Notes under the pieces: generated by a model
The model's database searches: none
Told to the model about the DNA's origin: nothing
What the model saw: only the letters and a program-made list of their open reading frames with translations
Part shown: piece after piece, positions 45,201 through 54,140 of the stretch
Numbering within the stretch: position 1 is the first letter of the stretch
How the letters are laid out: every line of letters begins with the position of its first letter
Source of the DNA: Pseudomonas fortuita
Lineage (GTDB): Bacteria > Pseudomonadota > Gammaproteobacteria > Pseudomonadales > Pseudomonadaceae
Reading direction: 5' to 3'
DNA: 64,000 nt
NCBI RefSeq assembly: GCF_026898135.2
Contig: NZ_CP114035.2
Span: 1,033,501-1,097,500, forward strand
Program-made: the position numbers and the translations under genes

Positions 45201-46628
45201 TCAAAGGGTCAGGAAGCCGTCGTACAGGCCATAAGCTGCCACCAGGGCGCCGATGACCACGGCTGCGAAGATCAGTTTTTCCACGTTGGTGAAGATGGGT
45301 TGGCCAACTTCACGCTTGGCTTTGGCGAACAAGATCGCCCCAGGTGCGTAGAGCAGGGCCGAGAGCAGCAGGTATTTCACGCCGCCGGCGTACAGCAGCC
45401 AGATGGCGTACAGCAGGGCGATGCCGCCGATGATCAGGTCTTTCTTGCGTTCGGCCAGGGCCTGCTCGTAGGTTTCGCTGCGCAGTGCCAGCAGGAACGC
45501 ATAGGCTGCCGACCACAGGTAGGGCACCAGGATCATCGAGGTGGCGAGGTAGATCAGCGACAGGTAGGTGCTGTTGGAGAACAGCGTGATTACCAGGAAG
45601 ATCTGCACCATGGCATTGGTCAGCCACAGGGCGTTGGCCGGGACCTGGTTGGCGTTTTCGCGGCGCAGGAACTCCGGCATGGTGTGGTCCTTGGCGGCGG
45701 CGAACATGATCTCGGCACACAGCAGTACCCACGACAGCAGCGCCCCCAACAGCGAGATGATCAGGCCGACGCTGATCAGCACCGCGCCCCAGTGGCCGAC
45801 CACATGCTCCAGTACGGCAGCCATCGACGGGTTCTGCAGCTTGGCCAGTTCCGGTTGGGTCATGATGCCCAGCGACAGCACGTTCACCAGCACCAGGAAC
45901 AGCAGCACGGTGACAAAGCCGATCACTGTGGCCTTGCCCACGTCAGAGCGTTTTTCCGCCCGGGACGAGAAGATGCTCGCGCCCTCGATGCCGATGAACA
46001 CCCAAACGGTGACCAGCATCATGTTGCGCACCTGGTTCATCACGCTGCCAAGCTCCGGTGTGCCTACGGCCCAGATGTCAGCGGTGAAGATGTCGAGCCT
46101 GAAGGCGAACAGGCAGATCAGGGCGAACAGCACCAGCGGTACGACTTTGGCCACGGTGGTGACCAGGTTGATGAACGCCGCCTCCTTGATGCCGCGCAGC
46201 ACCAGGAAGTGCACCGCCCACAACAGGATCGATGCGCCAATGATGGCGGCCGGCGTGTTGCCTTCACCGAAGATCGGGAAGAAGTAGCCCAAGGTGCTGA
46301 ACAACAGCACAAAGTAGCCGACGTTACCCAGCCAGGCACTGATCCAGTACCCCCAGGCCGAAGAGAAGCCCATGTAGTCACCGAAACCGGCCTTGGCGTA
46401 GGCATACACCCCGCCATCCAGGTCAGGCTTGCGGTTGGCCAGGGTCTGGAACACAAACGCCAGGGTCAGCATGCCGACCGCGGTGATGCCCCAGCCAATC
46501 AGTACGGCACCAACCCCTGCGCTGGCGGCCATGTTCTGCGGCAGCGAAAAGATCCCGCCGCCAATCATGGAGCCGACGACAAGTGCAACTAACGCGCCGA
46601 GCTTCAGTTTTCCAGATGAATCAGACAT
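45201..46628 (-). CDS. arcD: ArcD, arginine/ornithine antiporter
   Basis: APC-family membrane exchanger (475 residues) that imports arginine against ornithine. It starts MSDSSGKLKLGALVALVVGS, with the unwound helix 1 motif MIGGGIFSLPQN and about 12 hydrophobic segments. It is the first gene of arcDABC and has an ANR-type promoter. A very similar paralogue of identical length is encoded divergently at 47061-48488. Confidence 0.95.
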   Translation of the reverse strand: MSDSSGKLKLGALVALVVGSMIGGGIFSLPQNMAASAGVGAVLIGWGITAVGMLTLAFVFQTLANRKPDLDGGVYAYAKAGFGDYMGFSSAWGYWISAWLGNVGYFVLLFSTLGYFFPIFGEGNTPAAIIGASILLWAVHFLVLRGIKEAAFINLVTTVAKVVPLVLFALICLFAFRLDIFTADIWAVGTPELGSVMNQVRNMMLVTVWVFIGIEGASIFSSRAEKRSDVGKATVIGFVTVLLFLVLVNVLSLGIMTQPELAKLQNPSMAAVLEHVVGHWGAVLISVGLIISLLGALLSWVLLCAEIMFAAAKDHTMPEFLRRENANQVPANALWLTNAMVQIFLVITLFSNSTYLSLIYLATSMILVPYLWSAAYAFLLALRSETYEQALAERKKDLIIGGIALLYAIWLLYAGGVKYLLLSALLYAPGAILFAKAKREVGQPIFTNVEKLIFAAVVIGALVAAYGLYDGFLTL

Positions 46629-47060
46629 TTAACAACTCCTGCCAGGAGAAAGTTGACGTCAGCATAAATCTGACGCCGTTGCCGTTTGCTGACTTGTGTC
46701 AGTTTAAGGCGCCGTGAAGTAGGAAATTTCCTTCACGGGTGCTCCTGGAGAGTGCCGACAGCTTAAGCTGCAAGCCTTGCGCGCTGGCACCTCCATGTCT
46801 TTCTAGAGCAATCGCTCTGCTCAGCCTGCGATGCTTGAAACTAGCCGGTTTTGTGGGTTTCGCAAATTTTTCACAAGCATTTTGAGTTTTATCAGGAACT
46901 TTCCCAGCGGCCTTGCAACTGCTGGTTTTTAATGCCACGTACATAGACAATGCAGTTATGAGTGCTATAGCTTGATTGGCCTGTTCCATTATAAGTAACC
47001 ACTCATATATGGCCGGCGAGGCTGTTTCAATGGTATGACAGCGCGAAAAATGGGGGATGC
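46629..47060. other. Divergent control region between the two arcD genes
   Basis: 432 bp without a supported gene. It holds the ANR-type arcD promoter (46661-46702) and, on the other side, a TTGAT half-site (46972-46976) and an AT-rich TATAAG/TATATG stretch upstream of the paralogue. A 96-codon frame on the minus strand here (46699-46989) has no family features and I do not call it. Confidence 0.6.
46661..46702 (-). promoter_or_regulatory. ANR-dependent promoter of arcDABC
   Basis: The dyad CTGAC-TTGT-GTCAG (46689-46702) resembles the ANR/FNR site TTGAT-N4-ATCAA. On the minus strand a -10 hexamer TATGCT lies at 46666-46661, predicting +1 at 46654. The dyad centre is then at exactly -41.5, the class II FNR position. 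ANR control of arcDABC is established in P. aeruginosa. Confidence 0.75.
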
Positions 47061-48488
47061 ATGAGCGAACCGGGACAGAAGCTGCGCCTGGGCGCGCTGA
47101 TCGCGCTGGTGGTCGGCTCGATGATCGGTGGCGGGATCTTCTCGCTGCCGCAGAATATGGCAGCGCGTGCCGATGTCGGGGCGGTGCTGATCGGCTGGTG
47201 CATCACCGCCGTTGGCATGCTGGCCCTGGCGTTTGTGTTCCAGACCCTGGCCAACCGCAAGCCGGAACTGGACTCCGGGGTGTATGCCTATGCCAAGGCG
47301 GGTTTCGGCGACTACATGGGCTTCTCTTCGGCCTGGGGCTACTGGATCAGCGCCTGGCTGGGCAATGTCGGCTATTTCGTACTGCTGTTCAGCACCCTGG
47401 GCTTCTACTTTCCGGTATTCGGTGAAGGCAATACGCCGATCGCCATCGGCTGTGCCTCGCTGCTGCTGTGGTCGGTGCATTTTCTGGTGCTGCGCGGCAT
47501 CAAGGAGGCCGCGTTCATCAACCAGGTGACCACCGTGGCCAAGGTGGTGCCGCTGCTGATGTTCGTGGTGATTGCGGCGTTCGCCTTTCGTGCCGATATC
47601 TTCACCCGTGACATCTGGGGCATGAGCAACCCGCAGTTCGGCGGCGTGCTGGAGCAGGTGCGCAACATGATGCTGGTGACGGTATTCGTGTTCATCGGCA
47701 TCGAAGGCGCCAGTGTGTACTCCGGCCGCGCCGCGCGCCGCTCGGATGTGGGCAAGGCCACCGTCATCGGGTTTCTCGGTGTGCTGGCGCTGCTGGTGCT
47801 GGTCAACGTGCTGTCGCTGGGGGTGATGACCCAGCCGGAACTGGCCGGGTTGCAGAACCCGTCGCTGGCCTCGGTGCTGGAGCACATCGTCGGCCCTTGG
47901 GGTGCCTTGCTGATCAGCCTCGGGCTGGCGGTTTCGCTGCTGGGTGCGTTGCTGTCGTGGGCGCTGCTGTGTGCCGAGATCCTGTTCGCCACGGCACGGG
48001 ACAAGACCATGCCGCGCTTTCTGGCCAAGGAAAACGCCAACCATGTGCCCGCTAACGCCCTGTGGCTGACCAACTGCATGATCCAGGGCTTCCTGCTGAT
48101 TACGCTGTTCTCTGCCGGTACCTACACCAGCCTGATCTACCTGGCCTCGTCGATGATCCTGGTACCCTACCTGTGGTCGGCGGCGTATGCCTTGCTGCTG
48201 GCGGTACGGGCAGAAACCTATACCGGGCAGCCGGGGTTGCGGCGCAAGGACTTGCTGGTAGCGCTGGTTGCCTTGCTGTATGCCGTGTGGCTGTTGTATG
48301 CCGGCGGGCTCAAGTACCTGCTGCTGTCGGCGCTGCTGTATGCCCCCGGCGTGATCCTGTTTGCCAGGGCCAAGCATGAGCAGGGCCAGGCCTTGTTCAC
48401 CACTTGGGAAAAGCTGATTTTCGCCGCAGTGCTGGCGGGCGCAGGGCTTGCGGCCTATGCCCTGTATTCAGGGTTGCTGAGCTTGTGA
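47061..48488 (+). CDS. Second arginine/ornithine antiporter, ArcD paralogue
   Basis: A 475-residue APC-family antiporter, the same length as ArcD and near-identical in many segments (LGALIALVVGSMIGGGIFSL, KAGFGDYMGFSSAWGYWISA). It differs in scattered positions, so it is an old duplication rather than an assembly artefact. It is divergent from arcDABC with its own upstream region. Exchange of arginine/ornithine is inferred; another basic amino acid is possible. Its 3' end overlaps the convergent ybaN by 21 bp. Confidence 0.88.
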   Translation: MSEPGQKLRLGALIALVVGSMIGGGIFSLPQNMAARADVGAVLIGWCITAVGMLALAFVFQTLANRKPELDSGVYAYAKAGFGDYMGFSSAWGYWISAWLGNVGYFVLLFSTLGFYFPVFGEGNTPIAIGCASLLLWSVHFLVLRGIKEAAFINQVTTVAKVVPLLMFVVIAAFAFRADIFTRDIWGMSNPQFGGVLEQVRNMMLVTVFVFIGIEGASVYSGRAARRSDVGKATVIGFLGVLALLVLVNVLSLGVMTQPELAGLQNPSLASVLEHIVGPWGALLISLGLAVSLLGALLSWALLCAEILFATARDKTMPRFLAKENANHVPANALWLTNCMIQGFLLITLFSAGTYTSLIYLASSMILVPYLWSAAYALLLAVRAETYTGQPGLRRKDLLVALVALLYAVWLLYAGGLKYLLLSALLYAPGVILFARAKHEQGQALFTTWEKLIFAAVLAGAGLAAYALYSGLLSL

Positions 48489-48881
48489 CGGGGCGGGGCA
48501 GGCGTGCTCCGGGCGTGACCAGATCCACAGGTTGCCCAGGGTCATGCCGCCGATTGCCAGAAACACCGGCCAGTGGTGTTGCAGAAACGTCAGCATCAGC
48601 CCCGCACACAGCAGCATGCTGATGGTGGCGCTGACCTTGGCACGGCGCTGGATCACCTTGCCATTGCGCCAGTTGTAAAGGATTGGCCCGAACAGCCGGT
48701 GGTTCTCCAGCCAGGCAGAAAGGCGCGGCGAACTGCGGGTCGCCGCCCAGGCGGCCAGCAGGATGAATTCGGTGGTCGGCAAGCCGGGAATGACGATCGC
48801 GACCAAGCCCACCCCCAGGCTCACGTAGGCCAGGATTCCGTACAACAGGCGGGCGATCTTCGAGCGGGCAGGTCGGGTCAT
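48468..48881 (-). CDS. ybaN: YbaN (DUF454) inner-membrane protein
   Basis: A 137-residue small membrane protein of the DUF454 family. It shows ILAYVSLGVGLVAIVIPGLP followed by TTEFILLAAWAATRSSPRL, the conserved WLENHRLFGPILYNWRNGKV loop, and two further hydrophobic segments. Function unknown. It follows hemO by 54 bp, so it is likely in the heme operon; association of ybaN with heme oxygenase is also seen in other pseudomonads as I recall. Confidence 0.85.
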   Translation of the reverse strand: MTRPARSKIARLLYGILAYVSLGVGLVAIVIPGLPTTEFILLAAWAATRSSPRLSAWLENHRLFGPILYNWRNGKVIQRRAKVSATISMLLCAGLMLTFLQHHWPVFLAIGGMTLGNLWIWSRPEHACPAPSQAQQP

Positions 48882-48935
48882 GGTCTCACTGCAAAAAGCG
48901 GTTTGGCCACCGGTAGGGTGGCCGGATTCGGCGTA

Positions 48936-49529
48936 TCAGACCAGCGCGGTATCCGCAGCATAGGCATGTTTGAGCAGCTCGGTGAACCGCTCGAAGGCGG
49001 CCACTGCACCGCGCTCGGCAGCGGCTTCCTCCTCAGCCGACAGCTCAAGGCTATCGAGGATGCGAGTGAACTGTTTCCAGCCCTCGGCACGGCCACCGGC
49101 CGGCTCACCCAGGTGGCGGGCACCAAAGCTGTCAGACAGTTCCAGGGCCACGGCACGCTTGATCAGAAACGCAGCGCCCAGTTTGGAGCCTTCAGAGACG
49201 AAGATCCAGCCCATTGCCTCGCCCAGGCTCGGGTTGACCAGGGCGCCCGGCACGGCGGCTGGCACTTCGGTGTCCAGGTCTGCGAGGTCCAGGCGTGCCT
49301 GCTCGGCACGGCAGCGCTCGGCCAGATCGGGAACGATGGCGATCAGCTGCGGATCGTTGTACAGGGCTTGCAGCTCGGACTGGAACAGGTACTGGGCAAC
49401 GACGAAGCGGGCGAAGCTTTCGCGGCTGTCGAAAGGCGCGTGGGATTTGACCAGGGCATCCAGCTCTGCGTGCGGGGCGTGGGTGATCTGGTTCAGGCGC
49501 TGGGAGCGCAGGGCTGGGCGTTCGGTCAT
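48936..49529 (-). CDS. hemO: HemO-type heme oxygenase
   Basis: Cleaves heme to biliverdin, CO and iron in the cytoplasm. The 197-residue length is that of bacterial HemO. The proximal heme ligand is expected in ITHAPHAELDALV (about residue 20), and the distal helix with kinked glycines is seen as FVSEGSKLGAAFLIKR. It lies downstream of a heme-type TonB receptor and so completes uptake with iron release. Regioselectivity (alpha or beta/delta) cannot be read from sequence by eye. Confidence 0.88.
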   Translation of the reverse strand: MTERPALRSQRLNQITHAPHAELDALVKSHAPFDSRESFARFVVAQYLFQSELQALYNDPQLIAIVPDLAERCRAEQARLDLADLDTEVPAAVPGALVNPSLGEAMGWIFVSEGSKLGAAFLIKRAVALELSDSFGARHLGEPAGGRAEGWKQFTRILDSLELSAEEEAAAERGAVAAFERFTELLKHAYAADTALV

Positions 49530-49615
49530 GGGGGCAGTCCTTGGAAAGAGGGGCGTTTAGATACAAGACGAAACAGCGGCGGCGGGACAGTAAAAAAACT
49601 GGGTTGTAGTGTTGT

Positions 49616-49722
49616 CTGTACCGGCCTCTTCGCGGGCGCGCCCGCTCCCACAGGTTCAACGCAGGCCGTGGACCTATGATGTTTCTGTGGGAGCGGGCGC
49701 GCCCGCGAAGGGGCCGGTACAG
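49616..49722. repeat. Inverted pair of REP elements with 38-bp arms
   Basis: Arms at 49616-49653 and 49685-49722 are near-perfect reverse complements (the CTGTACCGGCC and GGGCGCGCCCGCTCCC parts match), with a 31-bp loop. It is located in the 203-bp gap between the receptor gene and hemO, where it could block 3' decay or attenuate transcription. Confidence 0.88.
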
Positions 49723-49732
49723 GCGTAAGGGA

Positions 49733-52321
49733 TCAGATATCCCAAACCACATTGATACCGAAGTTGCGCCCCGGCATGGTCAGGCGGTCGATGTTGGCTG
49801 GCTGGGTCACAGCCGCTTCACCCTGGCCGTCGTAGCTGCGCACCGAATCCCACTGCCAGTACTTCTTGTCGGTGAGGTTGTACAGGCCGGCGTTGATGGT
49901 CACGTCGTCGGTGACCTTGTAGTAGCCGGTCAGGTCCAGCACACCGTAGCCCGGGGTGCGGAACTTCGAGCTCGCACCATCTGGCGAGTAGAAGCTGGAG
50001 TCGTCGACGCGGGTCTTGCGCTTGACCAGTGTCCAGCTCAGCAGGCCACCGTAGTTCTGCTGCTCGTAACCGAGGCCAAACACGCCCTTCAGTGGGTTGA
50101 CGGTGTTCAGCGGCTCACCGGTGTCGTCGTTACGGCCATAGGTGTAGGCAATCGAACCCTGGGTATACAGGCCTTGCGGCGCGCCGAAGCGGTCGAGGTT
50201 CAGGCGGCCCTTGACCTCGGCACCCTTGATGGTGGCGTGCTTGATGTTGTTGGCCTGGAAGGTTTGTTCCAGGTTGGCGCTTTGCACCGCATCTTCGTCG
50301 ATGAAGTCGCGGTACTTGTTGTAGAACACCGCCACGTCGAAGTTACCCGCGTCGAAGTTGCCACGCAGGCCGGTTTCGTAGCTCTTGCTCTTTTCCGGTT
50401 CCAGGCCTGGGTTGCCTTCTACGCGATAACCTTCCTCAAGGTTCACGAATTTCCCGTACATGGACTTGGCGGTCGGGGTGCGGAAGCCTTCGGCATACTG
50501 ACCATACCAGGTGTAGTTGTCGTTGAAGGCGTAGGTCAGGCCGAACTTGGGCGAGACGCGGTGCCACTTCTTGTCCGAGTCGTCCTGGGAGGTGGGCGCT
50601 GTGCCGGTGGACTCCAGGCCACGCAAGAATTCGTCGGTGAACTTGGGTTCCATGCGCGTGTAGTCGTAGCGCGCGCCGGGCATGAAGGTCCAGTTATTCC
50701 AGCGGATCTCGTCCTGCACGAACAGGCTGTAGGTGTTCACGGTCGGGTCCGGGAAGTCACTGACCAGAACCTGGCCGTCTGCCGGGCGTTCGGCGCCGGC
50801 GGCGGAGCAACCGGAGCCCACGGCCAGGCAGGTGCCCGTGCCGCTGCGCGAGCCAGTGATTTTCTCGTGCTTGATGGTGGTGCCATAGGTCAGCAGGTGG
50901 TCGGTGGCGCCGATGCTGAAGGCCTTGTCCAGCTGGGCATCGAATACCCACTGGCGGTCTTTGTAGGTTGTGTCACGCGTGCGCAGTACCTGGCGGCCAG
51001 GCGGTGCGTAGACTTCTTCGGTGTGCTGGTCGGTCTTGGCGATCTGGTAGTTGAGGCTCCACTTGACGTGGTCAGCGACCAGCGAATCCAGGCCGAACTC
51101 ATGGTTGATGCCATAGCGCTCGCGGGTAATGGTGTCGTTGCCACTGCGCGCCTTGTAATAGCCCATGCCACCAAAGCCCGGAATGAACGGCCCGCCCACC
51201 GCGCTGAGGATGTTCTGGTCGCGGTCATCCTTGTAGCGCTCGTAGGTGAAGCCCAGGCGGGCGTCGTCGTCGTAGTTCCAGCCAAGCTTGGCCAGCACGT
51301 TGGTGGTGCGCACGTCCATCGGGTTGGCTTCGGTGCGCGACAGGCCGGCACCGCTGTGGCCGCCATGGGTTTCGGTCTCGTGGCCGTTGCGCTGGCTCAG
51401 GTGCAGCAGGCCATCGAAATCACCCTCGCGGCCGGCGACGGTGGCGGAGGTGAGCCAGCTTTCGTCGGCCGAGCTGTAGCCGGTCTTCAACCGTGCACCC
51501 ACGTCCTTCCCGGGCTTGATGATGTCGTCGGGGTCGAGGGTGAAGTAGCTCACAGCGCCGCCGATGGCGTTGCTGCCGTACAGCACCGAGGCCGGACCGC
51601 GGAGGATTTCCACACGCTTGACGATTTCCGGGTCAACGTAGTTGCGTTGGGTCTGTGCATAGGGGCCGTAAAAGAAGCTGTCCGGGATCGACACACCGTC
51701 GACCTGGGTGAGGATCCGCTCGCCGTCGATACCACGGATGTTGTAGCCGTTCAGGCCGCTGCGCTGGCCGGTACCGGCCACCGACACACCCGGCTCGTAG
51801 CGCACCAGGTCCTGGATGCTGTTGACGTTCTGCCGGTCCAGTTGCTCGCGGGTCTGTACGCTGACAGTGCTCGGCACCTGGCTGACGTCCTGGGCGCTAC
51901 GTGTGGCGCTGACGGTCACCTGTTGCAGGGCGATCACGTTGCCGCCGGTCTGACGTTCGAGGATCACGTTGCCGTTGCTGATCTTGCGAAAACCCAGCCC
52001 GGTACCCTGCAGCAGGCGCTTGAGGGCGGCATCTGCTGGCAGCGAGCCTTGCACGCCCGGCGAAGCCACGCCGTCAGCCAGCTCGGCGCTGAAACCGACC
52101 TGCCAGCCGGTGACCTGACTGAAGGCATTGATTGCCGATACCAGCGGTTGCTGGCCGATGCTGAAGCGGTAATCACCCATACGCGGGCTACTGGCGCGGG
52201 CCGGTTCGGCGGCCAGCACCGGCAGGCTGCAGGCACCGCTGGCGAGCAGGGCCAGGGTCAACAGGGACAGTTGCCCGGTTCGGCGGGGAAGGGTGTACGA
52301 GCGGGTAGGACCAGTGGACAT
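49733..52321 (-). CDS. TonB-dependent heme receptor with N-terminal signalling domain (Hxu/Has type)
   Basis: An 862-residue outer-membrane receptor. Signal peptide (to about residue 38), STN domain (about 50-115, FSIGQQPLVSAINAFSQVTG) that contacts the FecR-type anti-sigma, plug domain (VPSTVSVQTREQLDRQ, NIRGIDGERILTQVDGVSI) and a 22-strand barrel ending in a terminal aromatic-type strand (NFGINVVWDI). Heme-receptor FRAP/NPNL-like motifs are visible as GFRTPTA and GNPGLEPEKS. The adjacent hemO supports heme as ligand. No hemophore gene is present, which favours an Hxu-like over a Has system. Confidence 0.85.
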   Translation of the reverse strand: MSTGPTRSYTLPRRTGQLSLLTLALLASGACSLPVLAAEPARASSPRMGDYRFSIGQQPLVSAINAFSQVTGWQVGFSAELADGVASPGVQGSLPADAALKRLLQGTGLGFRKISNGNVILERQTGGNVIALQQVTVSATRSAQDVSQVPSTVSVQTREQLDRQNVNSIQDLVRYEPGVSVAGTGQRSGLNGYNIRGIDGERILTQVDGVSIPDSFFYGPYAQTQRNYVDPEIVKRVEILRGPASVLYGSNAIGGAVSYFTLDPDDIIKPGKDVGARLKTGYSSADESWLTSATVAGREGDFDGLLHLSQRNGHETETHGGHSGAGLSRTEANPMDVRTTNVLAKLGWNYDDDARLGFTYERYKDDRDQNILSAVGGPFIPGFGGMGYYKARSGNDTITRERYGINHEFGLDSLVADHVKWSLNYQIAKTDQHTEEVYAPPGRQVLRTRDTTYKDRQWVFDAQLDKAFSIGATDHLLTYGTTIKHEKITGSRSGTGTCLAVGSGCSAAGAERPADGQVLVSDFPDPTVNTYSLFVQDEIRWNNWTFMPGARYDYTRMEPKFTDEFLRGLESTGTAPTSQDDSDKKWHRVSPKFGLTYAFNDNYTWYGQYAEGFRTPTAKSMYGKFVNLEEGYRVEGNPGLEPEKSKSYETGLRGNFDAGNFDVAVFYNKYRDFIDEDAVQSANLEQTFQANNIKHATIKGAEVKGRLNLDRFGAPQGLYTQGSIAYTYGRNDDTGEPLNTVNPLKGVFGLGYEQQNYGGLLSWTLVKRKTRVDDSSFYSPDGASSKFRTPGYGVLDLTGYYKVTDDVTINAGLYNLTDKKYWQWDSVRSYDGQGEAAVTQPANIDRLTMPGRNFGINVVWDI

Positions 52322-52447
52322 CGAAAGCGCTCCCTGATGCGCGGACTGTTATAGGTGATTGCTGTTCTCGTTTTCAAACAAGAATCAGTTGCATTGGCTA
52401 TAACGAGACGGGCGGGGCAGGGCGATCGCGTAAAAATAATTTCGGGG

Positions 52448-53410
52448 TCAGTTCAGAATCACCAGCGCAGGGTACTCATGCAGCTGTGCCGAGGTGATGT
52501 GGGCCAGTGCGCGCAGGGTTTCCAACGGCTGGTCAAGGCGGTAGTTGCCGGTGACTGCAACGTCTTCCAGCTGCGCATTGCGGTTGATGATCCAGCCTGG
52601 GTAGTAGCGACGCACTTCAGCCAGTACCTGGCTGAGCGGGCAGTTCTCGAACACCAGGCGGCCGTCGACCCAGGCCAGGTCCTTTTGCAAGTCGGCGCGT
52701 TGGCGCTGGCCGAAGCCTTGGGGGCCGACGCTGATGCTATCCCCGGCACTCAGGCGAATGCGTTGGTCGCGTGCCCCTTGCAGGTCGACATCGCCGCGTT
52801 GTACCCGTACCTGGGCCTCGCCGTCGAGGTAGCGCACGGCAAAGTCGGTATCGCGCACCTGTGCGCGCAACGGCCCGGCCTCTACCTCAAGTGGCAGCTG
52901 TGCGCCGTCGGGTATCTGGAAGTAGGCCTCACCCTGCAGCAGGCGGGCGATCTGGCGGCCGTCACGGTGGTCGCTGGCAAATGCCGAGTTGGTGTTGAGC
53001 AGCACTTTTGCGCCGTCTTCCAGTTGCAGGCGCTGGCGCTCGCCCACCACGGTCAGGTGGTCGGCCTGCAAGCGTGTGGGCAGGTTGCCGACGGTGAACA
53101 GCCCGACCAGCAGCACTGCTGCGGTGGCCAGGGGTTTCCAGTGGCTGCGCAGGCGCCCGCGCCATGAGCGGCGTTGCTGCTGGTGCATCTGCGTGGCTGC
53201 CTGGTGCAACGGCATACCGTTCCACAGCGCCTCTGCTTCGACATAGGCCTCGGCGTTTTCCGGCGCAGCGCTCAGCCAGGCTTCAAAAGCCAGGGTGTCC
53301 TCGGTATTGGCGCATTGCAGGCGCACCAGCCAGTCCAGCGCCTCGTCCATGGCACGCGCACGGGCACTAGGCCCGGCAGGTGACGGGCGAGGGGCAGGGC
53401 TGTCGGTCAC
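52448..53410 (-). CDS. FecR-family anti-sigma factor/transmembrane sensor
   Basis: A 320-residue inner-membrane signal transducer. The cytoplasmic N-terminus (ALDWLVRLQCANTEDTLAFE, typical FecR_N with WL and AWLSA) binds the sigma factor. One membrane helix (about residues 112-128, ATAAVLLVGLFTVGN) precedes the periplasmic FecR and STN-like C-terminal domains. The start is GTG at 53410 with AAGGA 7 bp upstream; the frame is open upstream but lacks family sequence. It lies between the ECF sigma gene and the receptor. Confidence 0.88.
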   Translation of the reverse strand: MTDSPAPRPSPAGPSARARAMDEALDWLVRLQCANTEDTLAFEAWLSAAPENAEAYVEAEALWNGMPLHQAATQMHQQQRRSWRGRLRSHWKPLATAAVLLVGLFTVGNLPTRLQADHLTVVGERQRLQLEDGAKVLLNTNSAFASDHRDGRQIARLLQGEAYFQIPDGAQLPLEVEAGPLRAQVRDTDFAVRYLDGEAQVRVQRGDVDLQGARDQRIRLSAGDSISVGPQGFGQRQRADLQKDLAWVDGRLVFENCPLSQVLAEVRRYYPGWIINRNAQLEDVAVTGNYRLDQPLETLRALAHITSAQLHEYPALVILN

Positions 53411-53498
53411 GGTAAATCCTTGAATGGTTTTTTGCGAATGATCAAGGCTAAGACGGGGTGTGGCAAGGGCTTTGCGTCGCCGTTCGCCGGCGGTCAGC

Positions 53499-54011
53499 TT
53501 ACTTGAGGCGTTCGGCAACACCCATGCAGATCGCCATGATCAGTTTCAGTTCCTTTTGCACCGTACTGGGCGAAACACTGAGTTGTTCGGCAATTTCCAG
53601 GTAGGTGGCGCCGTGCAGGCGGCTGAGGATGAAAATGCGCTGCTGGCGTTCACTCAGCTGGTTGAGGCTGACGCTCAGGTGCTTGAGCAGTTGCTCGGCA
53701 TGGGCGGCATCCTCGCTGCTGGTGGCGGGGGCGGCCACGCTGTGCAGCACTTCGTCGGGCACGTCGTCGACCAGCATGCGCGCCTGTACCCGGCGTGCGC
53801 GCAAGTGGTCCAGTGCCAGGTTGCGCGCGGTCTGGAACACGAACGGCTCGATGTGCTCGATGGGCCGTTCGCCCAGGGCGCGCGACACCCGCAGGTAGGT
53901 TTCCTGCAGCAGGTCTTCGGCCGTGCTGGGGTTGCCGACCATGCGCTGCAAGGTGCGCAACAGGGTAAGGCGCTGGACGAGGAAGACGGAGTTGAACCGG
54001 GACTGACTCAC
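53499..54011 (-). CDS. ECF sigma factor, iron-starvation (FecI-like) type
   Basis: A 170-residue sigma-70 family protein. Region 2 is AEDLLQETYLRVSRAL with EHIEPFVFQTARNLALDHLR; region 4 is LNQLSERQQRIFILSRLHGA with TYLEIAEQLSVSPSTVQKEL. It heads the sigma/anti-sigma/receptor trio for cell-surface signalling, probably activating the receptor promoter when heme is bound outside. A Fur box at 54037-54055 just upstream indicates expression under iron limitation. Confidence 0.9.
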   Translation of the reverse strand: MSQSRFNSVFLVQRLTLLRTLQRMVGNPSTAEDLLQETYLRVSRALGERPIEHIEPFVFQTARNLALDHLRARRVQARMLVDDVPDEVLHSVAAPATSSEDAAHAEQLLKHLSVSLNQLSERQQRIFILSRLHGATYLEIAEQLSVSPSTVQKELKLIMAICMGVAERLK

Positions 54012-54036
54012 AGGGGGACCTGGCCGACGAAAGGTT

Positions 54037-54055
54037 AATGATAATGCTTATCATC
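54037..54055. promoter_or_regulatory. Fur box upstream of the ECF sigma gene
   Basis: AATGATAATGCTTATCATC, close to the 19-bp Fur consensus GATAATGATAATCATTATC with a dyad of ATGATAA and TTATCAT. It is located 26-44 bp upstream of the sigma ATG, so it would overlap the promoter. Confidence 0.85.
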
Positions 54056-54140
54056 CGTGCCGTTGGTCAAGTGTGGATGTGTTAGGAAATGGTAAAGATT
54101 GTGAGTGACGTGTGTATGGCGATGGATACCCTGTGCTTTT

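Noticed and set aside
42573..46592. 1339-codon open frame on the plus strand across arcC, arcB, arcA and arcD
   Set aside because: Antisense to several conserved arc genes and crosses their boundaries; no domain is recognisable. Striking length but explained by codon bias.
46699..46989. 96-codon frame on the minus strand between the arcD genes
   Set aside because: It overlaps the ANR-type promoter, has no family features and no good ribosome site. Possible but unsupported.
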